64,000 nt of DNA from Candidatus Avimuribaculum pullicola (GCA_018716295.1 DVKC01000030.1:1-64000); one strand, 5' to 3'; counted from the first letter of the stretch, positions 7,539 through 16,382 are shown. Notes: generated by a model from the sequence alone, not told the origin. Translations and numbers: made by a program.

Positions 7539-8477
7539 ATGAATTCTTTAACTCCATTCAAGGTTTTCTCGGGTACTAACTCTATGTACCTTGCCAAGGA
7601 AATCTGCCAAAACCTGGGCGTTGAGTTAGGCCAAATGAACATCCAGCACTTTGCCGACGGTGAGTTTGAAGTGTCGTTTGAAGAGTCGATTCGCGGTTGC
7701 GAGGTTTATCTTATCCAATCGACATTCCCAAATAGCGACAACTTGATGGAACTGCTCTTGATGGTTGACGCCGCAAAGCGAGCTTCGGCCAAGTCGATTA
7801 TTGCAGTTGTGCCTTACTTTGGGTGGGCTCGTCAAGACCGCAAGGACAAACCACGCGTGTCGATCGCGTCGAAACTTGTAGCCGACCTTCTCAGCACAGC
7901 CGGAATCAACCGTCTTATCACTATGGATTTGCATGCCGACCAAATTCAAGGTTTCTTCAACGTGCCTGTTGACCACCTTTATGCTTCGTCATGCTTTATC
8001 CCTTATATCCAGTCGCTCAAGCTTGAGAACATGGTCATAGCATCGCCTGACGTCGGTGGAGCTAAAAGAGCTAACAATTATGCCAAGTACCTTAATGCGC
8101 CATTGGTGTTGTGCCACAAACAGCGTATCAAAGCCAATGTGGTTGAAAACATGACTATCATAGGTGACGTGCGTGGCAAGGACGTTATATTGGTTGACGA
8201 CATGGTTGACACAGCTGGCACGATATGTCGTGCAGCCAACCTCATGCAGGAGAATGGTGCACGTTCGGTGCGTGCTCTTGCATCGCATGCAATCATGAGC
8301 GATCCTGCATCGCAGCGCGTAATGGATAGCGCATTGTGCGAAATGATATTCTCCAATAGTATCCCGTTCCGTGGCGATTGCCCCAAGGTGACGACTTTGA
8401 GCATAGCAGGACTCTTTGCCGACACTATCAATCGCGTACACGAGAACCGTTCAATCAGCTCGCAATATTTGCTGTAA
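7539..8477 (+). CDS. prs: Ribose-phosphate pyrophosphokinase
   Basis: A 312-residue PRPP synthase. It transfers pyrophosphate from ATP to ribose 5-phosphate, making PRPP for purine, pyrimidine (see pyrE in this window), His and Trp synthesis. Visible motifs are the flexible-loop region GWARQDRKDKPRVSIASK, the ribose-phosphate loop VDDMVDTAGT and MDLHADQIQGFF. The start is the ATG at 7539 (MNSLTPFKVFSG), downstream of the -7 element; a longer reading frame begins before the transcription start. A strong terminator follows. Confidence 0.96.
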   Translation: MNSLTPFKVFSGTNSMYLAKEICQNLGVELGQMNIQHFADGEFEVSFEESIRGCEVYLIQSTFPNSDNLMELLLMVDAAKRASAKSIIAVVPYFGWARQDRKDKPRVSIASKLVADLLSTAGINRLITMDLHADQIQGFFNVPVDHLYASSCFIPYIQSLKLENMVIASPDVGGAKRANNYAKYLNAPLVLCHKQRIKANVVENMTIIGDVRGKDVILVDDMVDTAGTICRAANLMQENGARSVRALASHAIMSDPASQRVMDSALCEMIFSNSIPFRGDCPKVTTLSIAGLFADTINRVHENRSISSQYLL

Positions 8478-8500
8478 CATTTCGTGGAATTATATTACCC

Positions 8501-8543
8501 AAGGGTCGCTTTCACAAACAGAGAGCGACCCTTGCTGTTTTTA
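8501..8543 (+). terminator. prs terminator
   Basis: Twelve-base stem AAGGGTCGCT.. / ..AGCGACCCTT (8501-8512 with 8522-8533) followed by GCTGTTTTTAT. Confidence 0.88.
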
Positions 8544-8616
8544 TATGGGCTGATGAATATCATCATGTTGAACTTTCATGTCGTGGGTGCAGGTCGTATA
8601 TTTCGTGTGTTGTATT

Positions 8617-8660
8617 GTTACACGGTTGTTTCACACATGTAACAGCTTTGTTATATCTGA
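8617..8660 (+). promoter_or_regulatory. Pho-box-like tandem repeat array upstream of pstS
   Basis: Four units begin at 8617, 8628, 8639 and 8650, each exactly 11 bp apart, with leading sequences GTTACAC, GTTTCAC, GTAACAG and GTTATAT. Eleven-base-periodic TTACA-like repeats are the form of PhoP/PhoB boxes in other phyla. The array ends 15 bp before the -7 element, where an activator would contact polymerase. No regulator binding is shown. Confidence 0.6.
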
Positions 8661-8675
8661 ATGGTGCTGATAACG

Positions 8676-8683
8676 TAATTTTG
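8676..8683 (+). promoter_or_regulatory. pst operon -7 element
   Basis: TAATTTTG is a perfect -7. The nearest TTTG is 25 nt upstream, too far for a normal -33, which fits an activator-dependent promoter. The ATG of pstS is 36 nt downstream. Confidence 0.7.
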
Positions 8684-8719
8684 CAACGTGAAAAAATAAA
8701 CCACAACACGTTACGCGAA

Positions 8720-9535
8720 ATGAATAGAATTATAATCTTGTCGGTCGCTTTACTATGCGGATTGCATTGCACAATGCAAGCGCAGCGCATAAAGGGGAGC
8801 GACACAGTGTTGCCATTGACGCAAACGTTGTCGGAGATTTACATGAACAGCCATCCTGATGCCACAATCACTGTTACGGGCGGTGGTAGCGGTGTGGGAA
8901 TTTCGGCATTGCTCGACGGTACGACCGACATCGCCATGGCATCGCGCCGCATCAAGTTTAGTGAAAAAATGAAGCTCAAGCAGTCGAAGCATGAACCATG
9001 CGAGGTGGTGGTGGCATACGATGCTCTTGCTGTGATTGTCAATCCAGCCAATCCTGTAGGGCAGCTTACCCGCGAACAGCTTGAGGCTATATTCCGTGGC
9101 AAAATCACCAATTGGAAAGAGGTGGGCGGCGAAGATGCCAAAATCATAGTTTATTCACGTGAAACATCGTCGGGCACGTATGAATTTTTCAAAGAAAGTG
9201 TGCTGCATAACAAGAATTACATGAGCGGCGTATTGTCGATGCCAGCGACTGGCGCGATAATTCAGTCGGTAAGCCAGACGCGAGGGGCGATAGGCTATGT
9301 GGGTCTTGCCTACCTTAACCCGATGATTAAAGCAGTGGCTGTTTCATACGATGGCGGGAAAAACTATGTATATCCATCGGTGGAAAGTGCCATGTCGAAG
9401 GATTATCCAGTGGTGCGCCCATTGTATTATTATTACGATAAGTCCAACGAGGCAACCGTAATGCCGTTTATTGAATATATTGAATCGCCCGAAGGGCAAG
9501 CCGAAACGTTGAAGATGGGATTTATTCCACGATGA
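8720..9535 (+). CDS. pstS: Phosphate ABC transporter substrate-binding protein
   Basis: A 271-residue periplasmic phosphate-binding protein. A signal peptide covers residues 1-22 (cut near MQAQ-RIKG). The phosphate pocket shows GSDTVLPLTQ, TGGGSGVGI and SRETSSGTYEFF. The start is the first ATG after the promoter, and it gives a clean signal sequence; an open frame extends upstream through prs-terminator sequence but is not coding. It is the first gene of pstSCAB-phoU and 23 bp from pstC. Expression is probably induced by phosphate starvation through the upstream repeat array. Confidence 0.95.
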   Translation: MNRIIILSVALLCGLHCTMQAQRIKGSDTVLPLTQTLSEIYMNSHPDATITVTGGGSGVGISALLDGTTDIAMASRRIKFSEKMKLKQSKHEPCEVVVAYDALAVIVNPANPVGQLTREQLEAIFRGKITNWKEVGGEDAKIIVYSRETSSGTYEFFKESVLHNKNYMSGVLSMPATGAIIQSVSQTRGAIGYVGLAYLNPMIKAVAVSYDGGKNYVYPSVESAMSKDYPVVRPLYYYYDKSNEATVMPFIEYIESPEGQAETLKMGFIPR

Positions 9536-9558
9536 ACCAAACTTGAGATAAATAGGAT

Positions 9559-10752
9559 ATGAAAAGATGGATTGATATAATAGCCAAGCGCATTTTCACT
9601 GTAAGCGGTTTTGTCACGAGCGTTGTTATAGTGCTGATAATAGCATTCCTTTTTGCCGAGGCTGTAGGCTTGTTCAGCCAGCCTGTGATTGAAGAGGGAT
9701 ATGTGCTTGCACTGAACAAGAAAAACGAGGTAAAAGACCTCAGTGCGCTTGAAATCAAAAATATATTTGATGAGGAAATCACCAACTGGAACGAAGTGGG
9801 CGGCAACGATGAGAAAATAACAGTGTTCCGCCTTGAAGATCTGGACAAGACCTACACCGAGGCCGAGTTGGGCGATGAATACCAGTTTGCCGGCGACAAG
9901 ATAGTGGAGCAGGTGAGTGGCAATGCAGGAATGGTAGCTTTTGTGCCTGAGAGCCTTGTGGAGGGACGCACCGAGTTGAACTACATCAACGACAACACTA
10001 TTCCTGTCGGCGATGTTCTGCTGGGTGTAGAATGGTATCCGACAGCTACACCTTCGCCCATTTTCGGTATCTTGCCGTTGATTAGTGGTACTATCTGGGT
10101 TAGCTTTTTTGCCATATTGTTTGCTTTGCCTTTTGGCTTGGCAGTGTCGATATACCTTGCCGAGGTGGCCAATCCACGAGTGAGCAAGATGCTCAAGCCT
10201 GTCATAGAGCTGCTCAATGGTATCCCGTCGGTAGTGTATGGCTTTTTCGGCTTGGCGGTGATTGTGCCGTTGTTGCAGAGCACGTTTAACTTGCCTGTCG
10301 GCGAATCGGGGCTTGCGGGGAGTATTGTGCTTGCCATTATGGCGTTGCCAACCATTATTACTGTGGCAGAGGATGCCATGCGCAATTGCCCTCGGTCGAT
10401 GCGCGAGGCGAGCCTTGCGTTGGGTGCCACACAGTGGCAGACGATATACAAGGTTGTAGTGCCATATTCAATTTCGGGCATAACATCGGGCGTGGTGCTT
10501 GGCATAGGTCGTGCCATAGGTGAAACGATGGCAGTGCTGATGGTGACGGGTAACGCCGCAGTTATACCCACGAGCATACTTGAGCCGTTGCGCACTATCC
10601 CAGCAACTATTGCTGCCGAACTTGGCGAAGCTCCTGCCGGTGGAGCGCATTACCAGTCGCTCTTTTTGTTGGGTGTGATATTGTTCTTTATCACGCTTGT
10701 GATAAACTCGTGTGTCGAGTTGGTGTCGGCACGTAATCGTCTAAAAAGATAA
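9559..10752 (+). CDS. pstC: Phosphate ABC permease PstC with partial PstS-like insert
   Basis: A 397-residue permease, longer than the usual ~300-330. Residues 17-39 form TM1. Residues about 45-150 are extracytoplasmic and resemble part of PstS: LSALEIKNIF-DEEITNWNEVGG aligns with LTREQLEAIF-RGKITNWKEVGG of the neighbouring PstS, and GNAGMVAFVPESLV aligns with its GAIGYVGLAYL. The remainder (about 170-397) is the normal ABC permease domain with the EAA-type loop MREASLALGATQWQT. The insert lacks most ligand-binding loops, so it may be a docking or gating module. pstA starts 12 bp downstream. Confidence 0.93.
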   Translation: MKRWIDIIAKRIFTVSGFVTSVVIVLIIAFLFAEAVGLFSQPVIEEGYVLALNKKNEVKDLSALEIKNIFDEEITNWNEVGGNDEKITVFRLEDLDKTYTEAELGDEYQFAGDKIVEQVSGNAGMVAFVPESLVEGRTELNYINDNTIPVGDVLLGVEWYPTATPSPIFGILPLISGTIWVSFFAILFALPFGLAVSIYLAEVANPRVSKMLKPVIELLNGIPSVVYGFFGLAVIVPLLQSTFNLPVGESGLAGSIVLAIMALPTIITVAEDAMRNCPRSMREASLALGATQWQTIYKVVVPYSISGITSGVVLGIGRAIGETMAVLMVTGNAAVIPTSILEPLRTIPATIAAELGEAPAGGAHYQSLFLLGVILFFITLVINSCVELVSARNRLKR

Positions 10753-10764
10753 AACTTGTGTATC

Positions 10765-11649
10765 ATGGCAATAGAAATTGATCAGTCGTATAATCGCCGT
10801 AAACACGGTGTGCAAAGCGTGGCTTTCGGCATATTCAGGATATTGAGTTATAGTGTGGTGGCAATCCTTTTCCTTATTCTTGGTTTCATTATAATCAAGG
10901 GTATAGGTGTGATAAACTGGGATTTCCTCACCATGCCACCAACCGACGGAATGACAGCCGGTGGCATCATGCCAGCCATTGTGGGAACATTCTGGCTCAT
11001 GGTGGGCAGTGCTGTGTTTGCTTTCCCAGTCGGGGTAATGAGCGGTATTTACATGAACGAATATGCGCCCAAAGGCAAAGTGGTGGCGTTTATTCGCACG
11101 ATGACCAACAATCTTGCCGGCATACCATCTATTGTATTTGGTCTGTTCGGTATGGCATTCTTTGTCAATTACCTTGGCTTCGGTGATAGCATAATTGCCG
11201 GGTCGCTCACGTTGGGGCTGCTCGCGTTGCCTATCGTGATACGTACTACCGAGGAGGCTTTCAAGGATATACCCAATAGTTACCGTGAGGGCAGTTTGGC
11301 ATTGGGGGCAACCAAGGCGCAGACGATATGGCATGTGTTGTTGCCGATGGCGATGCCGCGTGTCATCACTGGGCTAATCTTGTCGCTCGGACGTGTTTCG
11401 GGCGAAACGGCACCAATACTTTTCACTTGTGCGGCCTATTTCTTGCCAAGGCTGCCCGAGAGCATCTTCGACCAGTGCATGGCGTTGCCCTATCACTTGT
11501 ATGTGGTTGCAACGAGTGGTACTGACATCGAGGCACAGCTGCCCATTGCATACGGCACAGCTTTCGTGCTGATAATGATAGTGTTGATAATGAATTTGCT
11601 TGCAAATGGCATACGCAAGCATTTTGAAAATAAGTTGAAATCGAAATAA
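10765..11649 (+). CDS. pstA: Phosphate ABC transporter permease PstA
   Basis: A 294-residue inner-membrane permease with about six TM segments and the cytoplasmic coupling loop YREGSLALGATKAQTIW. It pairs with PstC to form the phosphate channel. The ATG at 10765 (MAIEIDQSYN) is preferred over a TTG nine bases upstream. Spacing is 12 bp from pstC and 9 bp to pstB. Confidence 0.95.
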   Translation: MAIEIDQSYNRRKHGVQSVAFGIFRILSYSVVAILFLILGFIIIKGIGVINWDFLTMPPTDGMTAGGIMPAIVGTFWLMVGSAVFAFPVGVMSGIYMNEYAPKGKVVAFIRTMTNNLAGIPSIVFGLFGMAFFVNYLGFGDSIIAGSLTLGLLALPIVIRTTEEAFKDIPNSYREGSLALGATKAQTIWHVLLPMAMPRVITGLILSLGRVSGETAPILFTCAAYFLPRLPESIFDQCMALPYHLYVVATSGTDIEAQLPIAYGTAFVLIMIVLIMNLLANGIRKHFENKLKSK

Positions 11650-11658
11650 CACCCATAT

Positions 11659-12411
11659 ATGAATAAAATTGAAGCTAAAAACGTTGACTTCTACTACGGC
11701 GATTTCCATGCGCTGAAGGGTATCAACATTACTATCCCCAACAACCAAGTCGTAGCGTTCATTGGCCCGTCGGGGTGCGGTAAATCCACGTTCTTACGCT
11801 TGTTCAATCGCATGAACGACCTTATTCCGGGAGCTAGGCTTACAGGCGAAATTATCATAGATGGCCAGAACATTTATGACAAGTCGGTCGATGTGGATCG
11901 TCTGCGCAAGAATGTCGGTATGGTGTTCCAGCGTCCAAACCCGTTTCCAAAGAGCATTTTTGAAAATGTGGCTTACGGTTTGCGTGTCAATGGCATCAAG
12001 GACAAAAATTTCATTGCCGAACGCGTGGAGTCGGCATTGAAAGGTGCCGCATTGTGGAATGAGGTCAAGGACAAACTCAAGGAATCGGCCTATGCATTAT
12101 CGGGTGGGCAGCAGCAACGTCTGTGCATAGCTCGTGCCATGGCGGTTGAGCCATCGGTATTGCTTATGGACGAGCCGGCATCGGCTCTCGACCCAATCTC
12201 GACAGCCAAAATCGAGGAGTTGATATGTGAGTTGAGCGAGCAGACGACAGTGATAATTGTCACGCACAGTATGCAGCAAGCAGCTCGTGTGAGCAACAAG
12301 ACAGCATTTTTCTACTTGGGCGAGATGGTGGAGTATGACGACACCAAGAAGATATTCACACATCCATCGAAAGAGGCCACGCAGAATTATATTACTGGCC
12401 GTTTCGGTTAA
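11659..12411 (+). CDS. pstB: Phosphate ABC transporter ATPase
   Basis: A 250-residue ATPase energising PstCA. Walker A is GPSGCGKST, the ABC signature is [14 protein letters not shown], Walker B is [12 protein letters not shown] and the H-loop is VTHSM. The length matches the family. Fourth gene of the operon. Confidence 0.97.
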   Translation: MNKIEAKNVDFYYGDFHALKGINITIPNNQVVAFIGPSGCGKSTFLRLFNRMNDLIPGARLTGEIIIDGQNIYDKSVDVDRLRKNVGMVFQRPNPFPKSIFENVAYGLRVNGIKDKNFIAERVESALKGAALWNEVKDKLKESAYALSGGQQQRLCIARAMAVEPSVLLMDEPASALDPISTAKIEELICELSEQTTVIIVTHSMQQAARVSNKTAFFYLGEMVEYDDTKKIFTHPSKEATQNYITGRFG

Positions 12412-12431
12412 TTATAAAAAATATTCATACA

Positions 12432-13133
12432 ATGGTAAAATTTGTAGAAAACGAACTCCAAGCTATACGCGATGAGGTGAACGGCATGTGGAAGCTTGTT
12501 TACCAGCAACTAAGCGATGCCTGCAAGGCTGTGCTTAATGTAGATTACGACCTTGTGGATCGCGTGGTGGCTCGCGAACGTCGCGTGAATGCATTTGAAT
12601 TGAAGATTGACAGCGACATAGAGGATTTCATTGCCCTTTATAATCCCGTGGCAGTGGATTTGCGCTTTTCGCTGGCAATGTTGAAGATAAATAACAACTT
12701 GGAGCGCATTGGCGACTATGCCGACAGCATTGCGCGGCTTGTGGTGCGCACCGAGTTGAGCGAAGAGCATAAGCAACTGTTTGCCCGCTTGAAATTGCAG
12801 GAAACATTTGATGCGGTATTGAAAATGTTGCGCACGACTTATGATGCGTTGCAGAGCCAAGACATAACTATGGCAAAGTCGGTGTTTGAAGATGACGATA
12901 TGCTCGATGTGCTTAATCGCGAGGCCATAGATGTGCTTGCCGAGTATGCACGTCAGCATCCCGACAGTATCAAGTTGTGCCTTGAATTGGCTGCAGTGTT
13001 CCGCAAGCTGGAGCGTGCTGGCGACCATATCAACAATCTATCGGAAGAAACGGTGTTCTACATCGATGCCGAAGTGTTGAAGCATCGCAAAAACAAATTA
13101 GATTCAACCCAGGCTGAAACGACGGCCGAGTGA
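12432..13133 (+). CDS. phoU: Phosphate signalling/transport regulator PhoU
   Basis: A 233-residue all-helical protein made of two PhoU repeats. Each has the metal-ligand type motif: NNNLERIGDYADSIAR in the first half and RKLERAGDHINNLSEE in the second. PhoU links Pst activity to the Pho two-component system and limits phosphate uptake. It is the last gene of the operon, before a terminator. Confidence 0.95.
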   Translation: MVKFVENELQAIRDEVNGMWKLVYQQLSDACKAVLNVDYDLVDRVVARERRVNAFELKIDSDIEDFIALYNPVAVDLRFSLAMLKINNNLERIGDYADSIARLVVRTELSEEHKQLFARLKLQETFDAVLKMLRTTYDALQSQDITMAKSVFEDDDMLDVLNREAIDVLAEYARQHPDSIKLCLELAAVFRKLERAGDHINNLSEETVFYIDAEVLKHRKNKLDSTQAETTAE

Positions 13134-13150
13134 ATCATAAATCAATGATT

Positions 13151-13190
13151 AAGCCCTGGTTGTCATGAGATGTGCTATCCAGGGCTTTTT
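13151..13190 (+). terminator. pst operon terminator
   Basis: Stem AAGCCCTGG / CCAGGGCTT (13151-13159 with 13179-13187) followed by TTT. It lies between the convergent phoU and SRPBCC genes. Confidence 0.85.
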
Positions 13191-13220
13191 AGGGTTTCTA
13201 TATTGTGGAAATGCGTGGGG

Positions 13221-13655
13221 TTACAGGCGGTCGTAGGGAAGCATGGCAAGCATTTGTGCCATTTTTTTCACGCCATCGCCTAATGGCTTTGCTGCCATAG
13301 CCCGAAGCATTATGTTAAGTTCTATTTTAAATTCCACAAATAGCTTGGTTTCATTGTCGGCAACCTTTTCGAGGTTGATTTCAGCCCTGAATGGGAGCGG
13401 GAATGATGTGGCAGCCATTGCAATCTTTGTGGGTTGGGTCCTTTCAACGATTTGTAGCACCACCTTGCCCACAGGGTCGGCATTGAATGCAATAGAGTCG
13501 CTTGTAAATTCCACACCCGCCATGCGCTGTTTCATATCAGCAGGGATATTCTCGTTTTCTATAAGAGTGCGGAAGCATTCGGGATTCGACAATTTGGCAT
13601 ATACCGTGTCGATGTTGCAGTACACGGTTTCTTCATTGCTCTTGTATGTATCCAT
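13221..13655 (-). CDS. SRPBCC-fold (START/polyketide cyclase-like) protein
   Basis: A 144-residue cytoplasmic protein with the coenzyme/lipid-binding helix-grip pattern: an N-terminal strand (EETVYCNIDTVYAKLSNPE), a central run of beta strands, and a long C-terminal helix (NIMLRAMAAKPLGDGVKKMA). Ligand unknown. It lies 21 bp downstream of pyrE on the same strand and is probably co-transcribed. Confidence 0.7.
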   Translation of the reverse strand: MDTYKSNEETVYCNIDTVYAKLSNPECFRTLIENENIPADMKQRMAGVEFTSDSIAFNADPVGKVVLQIVERTQPTKIAMAATSFPLPFRAEINLEKVADNETKLFVEFKIELNIMLRAMAAKPLGDGVKKMAQMLAMLPYDRL

Positions 13656-13676
13656 TCGTGTCGCGCGTGAAGTGTG

Positions 13677-14339
13677 TTATTCTACTGAAGTTTCTTCGAC
13701 CGACTTTGGTGCTGTCCAGTTGGCAGGGTCGCGACGCCATTCCTTGAGCGTTTCTACGTCGTTTTCCTTTATGTAATTGGTCTTTAATGCGACTTCCACC
13801 ATTGCGCTGTAGTTGCTTATGGTGTGCAGTTCGATGCCAGCTTCACGGAATTTCTTTATCGATACAGGGAATTCGTATGTGAATATAGCAGCCATTCCCA
13901 CCACTTCGCAGCCTACGTTTCGTATGGCTTCGCATGCCTTTAAGCTGCTGCCGCCTGTCGAAATGAGGTCTTCGATTACTACAACCCTTTGCCCGGCTTT
14001 CAGGTTCCCTTCAATGAGGTTTTCAAGACCATGGTCTTTGGGGCTTGAACGGACATAAACATACGGCAGCCCGAGAGTGTCGGCCACTAATGCGCCTTGG
14101 GCAATTGCTCCTGTGGCAACACCGGCTATGACATCAACATTGCTGAATTTTTCAAGGATAATGCGGCACAATTCCACTTTGATGAAATTGCGTATGTCGG
14201 GATATGATAGAGTCTTGCGATTATCGGTATATATGGGTGAATTCCAGCCCGATGCCCATGTGAATGGGTTGTCGGGTTGCAGGATTATCGCACTTATGTT
14301 CAATAATTTCTCGGCTAAGATGTGATCTACTTTTTCCAT
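13677..14339 (-). CDS. pyrE: Orotate phosphoribosyltransferase
   Basis: A 220-residue PRTase converting orotate and PRPP to OMP in pyrimidine synthesis. It has the PRPP loop VVVIEDLISTGGSS, the catalytic-loop segment RSSPKDHG, and the N-terminal region WASGWNSPIYTDNRKTLSYP typical of OPRTs. The start at 14339 (MEKVDHILAE) is preferred; the upstream in-frame extension overlaps the promoter. Confidence 0.95.
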   Translation of the reverse strand: MEKVDHILAEKLLNISAIILQPDNPFTWASGWNSPIYTDNRKTLSYPDIRNFIKVELCRIILEKFSNVDVIAGVATGAIAQGALVADTLGLPYVYVRSSPKDHGLENLIEGNLKAGQRVVVIEDLISTGGSSLKACEAIRNVGCEVVGMAAIFTYEFPVSIKKFREAGIELHTISNYSAMVEVALKTNYIKENDVETLKEWRRDPANWTAPKSVEETSVE

Positions 14340-14388
14340 TTGCGTTGCAATATATTTAGTTAATTGGTTCAACAATATTTGCATAATG

Positions 14389-14396
14389 CAAAAGTA
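14389..14396 (-). promoter_or_regulatory. pyrE promoter -7 element
   Basis: On the minus strand TACTTTTG matches TAnnTTTG exactly. An imperfect -33 (TTTC) lies 21 nt upstream. It sits about 50 nt before the chosen pyrE start. Confidence 0.65.
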
Positions 14397-14532
14397 CAAT
14401 AATAATTGCACATTTTTGAAATATGTAGGTCATATTTTACCTAAGTTGCGTGTTTAGTGGGTAAAAAATCTTGCAGTTATGTTTGTGAATATGGGATAAA
14501 TGTTGTATATTGCACTAAAAATAATAGAACCA

Positions 14533-14991
14533 ATGACACGACTAAAAATAGGCGACGAATGGTGGACGGCACCTGCCGAGGGCTACGGCGGGTCGCTGGT
14601 GATGGTTACAGGCCGTGCCGGGGTGGATGCTGTGATGGAATCGGGGCGATTCAATGATCGCGTCGAGGTGACATGGAAATATGCTATCGATGGCAACGGG
14701 GGAATGCCCGATGACGCTACCGCCAAGCTTATGGAGCGGGTTGATGCAGCATTACGGGAAGAGTTTGCGCGTGATGCAGTGGCTGTGCTGACAGGTATAT
14801 ACACTGGTGGTGGCGAGCGCAACTGGGTGTTCTACGTGAGCAGCTTGCGGGCGTTCCAATATCGTTTCAACCATGCCCTTGAGGAGTTTGAGGTGTTGCC
14901 GTTGACGATATATGCCGAGCATGATCCACAATGGAACGAATATCGTGAAATGCGGAGCATGACCGAAATAATGGATGAAGATGACGAATAG
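14533..14991 (+). CDS. DUF695-family protein
   Basis: A 152-residue acidic protein. The C-terminal pattern ERNWVFYVSS...FEVLPLTIYAEHDPQWNEY matches what I know of DUF695 proteins. No signal peptide or TM. Function unknown. The ATG at 14533 is used because residues encoded upstream from 14500 look like AT-rich leader. Divergent from pyrE. Confidence 0.65.
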   Translation: MTRLKIGDEWWTAPAEGYGGSLVMVTGRAGVDAVMESGRFNDRVEVTWKYAIDGNGGMPDDATAKLMERVDAALREEFARDAVAVLTGIYTGGGERNWVFYVSSLRAFQYRFNHALEEFEVLPLTIYAEHDPQWNEYREMRSMTEIMDEDDE

Positions 14992-15059
14992 CTTGGCAAG
15001 AGATGCCAATGCTGAGCGGCCTCACATATATTGTTTAACTTTTTAATTAGCAGTGCATT

Positions 15060-15299
15060 ATGAACCAACTATGGCTGTGGATTGTTATCTCTATGGTAAT
15101 AGGGGTAATATCGGCATTTGTTTTTACAAGTGCCGTCAATCGAATGACCGAAGTGCCAGAAGACGCCACTGACAATGCAGCCGGTATAAGCAAGTTGAGT
15201 AACATTGCATTGAACGTGGTGGTGTTCAGCATTTTGTCGTTCTTGGTAGCGTGGCTTGTCATGGCAGTCTTGCAACGTGGCCCGTATGCCACCATGTAA
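15060..15299 (+). CDS. Small two-TM membrane protein
   Basis: A 79-residue protein with hydrophobic segments at about 4-23 and 51-71, separated by a short acidic loop (TEVPEDATDN). No family recognised. It lies 68 bp after the DUF695 gene and before a strong terminator, so it probably shares that transcript. Confidence 0.6.
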   Translation: MNQLWLWIVISMVIGVISAFVFTSAVNRMTEVPEDATDNAAGISKLSNIALNVVVFSILSFLVAWLVMAVLQRGPYATM

Positions 15300-15318
15300 C
15301 CGCCATGTTAAAAACATT

Positions 15319-15365
15319 AATGGGAACCTCAAGGGCTTTTTTTGTTGCTTGAGATTCCCATTTTT
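15319..15365 (+). terminator. Intrinsic terminator
   Basis: A 15-base stem AATGGGAACCTCAAG / CTTGAGATTCCCATT (15319-15333 with 15348-15362) followed by TTT. Confidence 0.85.
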
Positions 15366-15415
15366 CCTACCATAGCAACCCACTCACCCTCGATGTAACA
15401 ATCCACCCTGATGGT

Positions 15416-15520
15416 GTAGAGCCGCCATAATATGACGGCTCGATAACAGCTACAATGGTTAATCCATTGAAACATATTGTATTGTGGCGGTAACGAGCCG
15501 CCATAATATGACGGCTCTAC
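15416..15520. repeat. Paired palindromic (BIME-like) element, copy 2
   Basis: Blocks at 15416-15442 and 15494-15520 are inverted copies with core GAGCCGCCATAATATGACGGCTC, each self-complementary, around a ~50 bp spacer. Same architecture and core as 144-254, 15 kb away. No ORF. Confidence 0.75.
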
Positions 15521-15536
15521 GGTCAATGTGGCTGTG

Positions 15537-15869
15537 TTAAAGGGCGAGGCGAAAGCCTATATTGATGCAGCGGTAGTCAGGGATGCCGTAGTCCCGATAC
15601 GATACCCGACAAAACCTTGCTTCGTCGTCCCAGCTACCGCCCCTGAGTACACAGTTTGAACCACTATTAGGGCCTGTAGGATTAAGCTGCGACGAACTAC
15701 TATATGAACCATACCAGTCCTGGCACCATTCCCACACATTGCCACTCATGTCGTATATCCCAAGCTCGTTTGGCGATTTCGTACCGACTACATGAGTGCA
15801 GTTTCTATAATACCACGTCACAACTTCAATGTTATTGCTTCCACTATATTTGTAGCCACGGCTGTTGGA
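15537..15869 (-). pseudogene. SUMF1/formylglycine-enzyme-domain gene remnant
   Basis: Minus-strand sequence encodes only the C-terminal part of an SUMF1-type protein: SRGYKYSGSNNIEVVTWYYR, then ELGIYDMSGNVWEWCQDWYG, NCVLRGGSWDD and INIGFRLAL. The frame is open from 15869 to the stop at 15537, but the N-terminal ~150 residues are missing. Homology ends at 15869-15870, exactly where the fold-back element begins, and no SUMF1 sequence is seen on the far side. Such domains occur in Bacteroidota outer-membrane or type-IX-associated proteins. It is probably not expressed as a functional protein. Confidence 0.8.
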
Positions 15870-16323
15870 GGGTGTGTCAAATTAGATATATAGGGGTACA
15901 CTGCTTACAAAATGTAGATTGCAGTAATTGCATTATAATTTACCCCAAATTGGCCATTGAAAATCTTGGCAAAATGGGTGTGATAACAATACAGCCATTA
16001 GATTAGTACAACTGATATATACACTAAGTAGCTTCGGAGATGCCGCACTTTGTTGCTATTTTAGTGCGGCATCTCCGAAGCCGCTTAGTGTATATGACTG
16101 TCTTCCCGCAGGTTGCGTTCGCTGTCGCTCACTCCACCAGTCGGTTAAGCATGGTGCAGCCCCGGAGGGGCTTATAGTTGTATTAACCAATCTAATAGTT
16201 GGCCGCTATCACATCCATTTTGCCAAGATTTTCAATGGCCAATTTGGGGTAAATTATAATGCAATTACTGCAACTTACATTTTGTAAGTTGTGTGCACCT
16301 ATTTATCTAATTCGGACACACCC
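15870..16323. mobile_element. Fold-back, MITE-like element without ORF
   Basis: Inverted arms of about 135-145 bp (15870-16010 and 16180-16323) begin and end with GGGTGTGTC / GACACACCC, followed in both by an ATTAGATA-type sequence. The inner parts of the arms are nearly identical over GCAGTAATTGCATTATAATT and onward. The centre holds a strong hairpin (16015-16096; stem GCTTCGGAGATGCCGCACT) and a small AGCCCC-GGA-GGGGCT palindrome near 16157-16172. No transposase, and no clear target duplication. It abuts the truncated SUMF1 gene and probably broke it or marks the deletion end. Confidence 0.75.
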
Positions 16324-16382
16324 GCATGATTAGTGGGTGAAGTTGGGATTTTTCCAGTAGAGCATTTTTGGCAATGTATGTG

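Noticed and set aside
15870..16323. CRISPR array or integron attC site
   Set aside because: The arms are a single inverted pair without repeated spacers, and there is no integrase or Cas gene.
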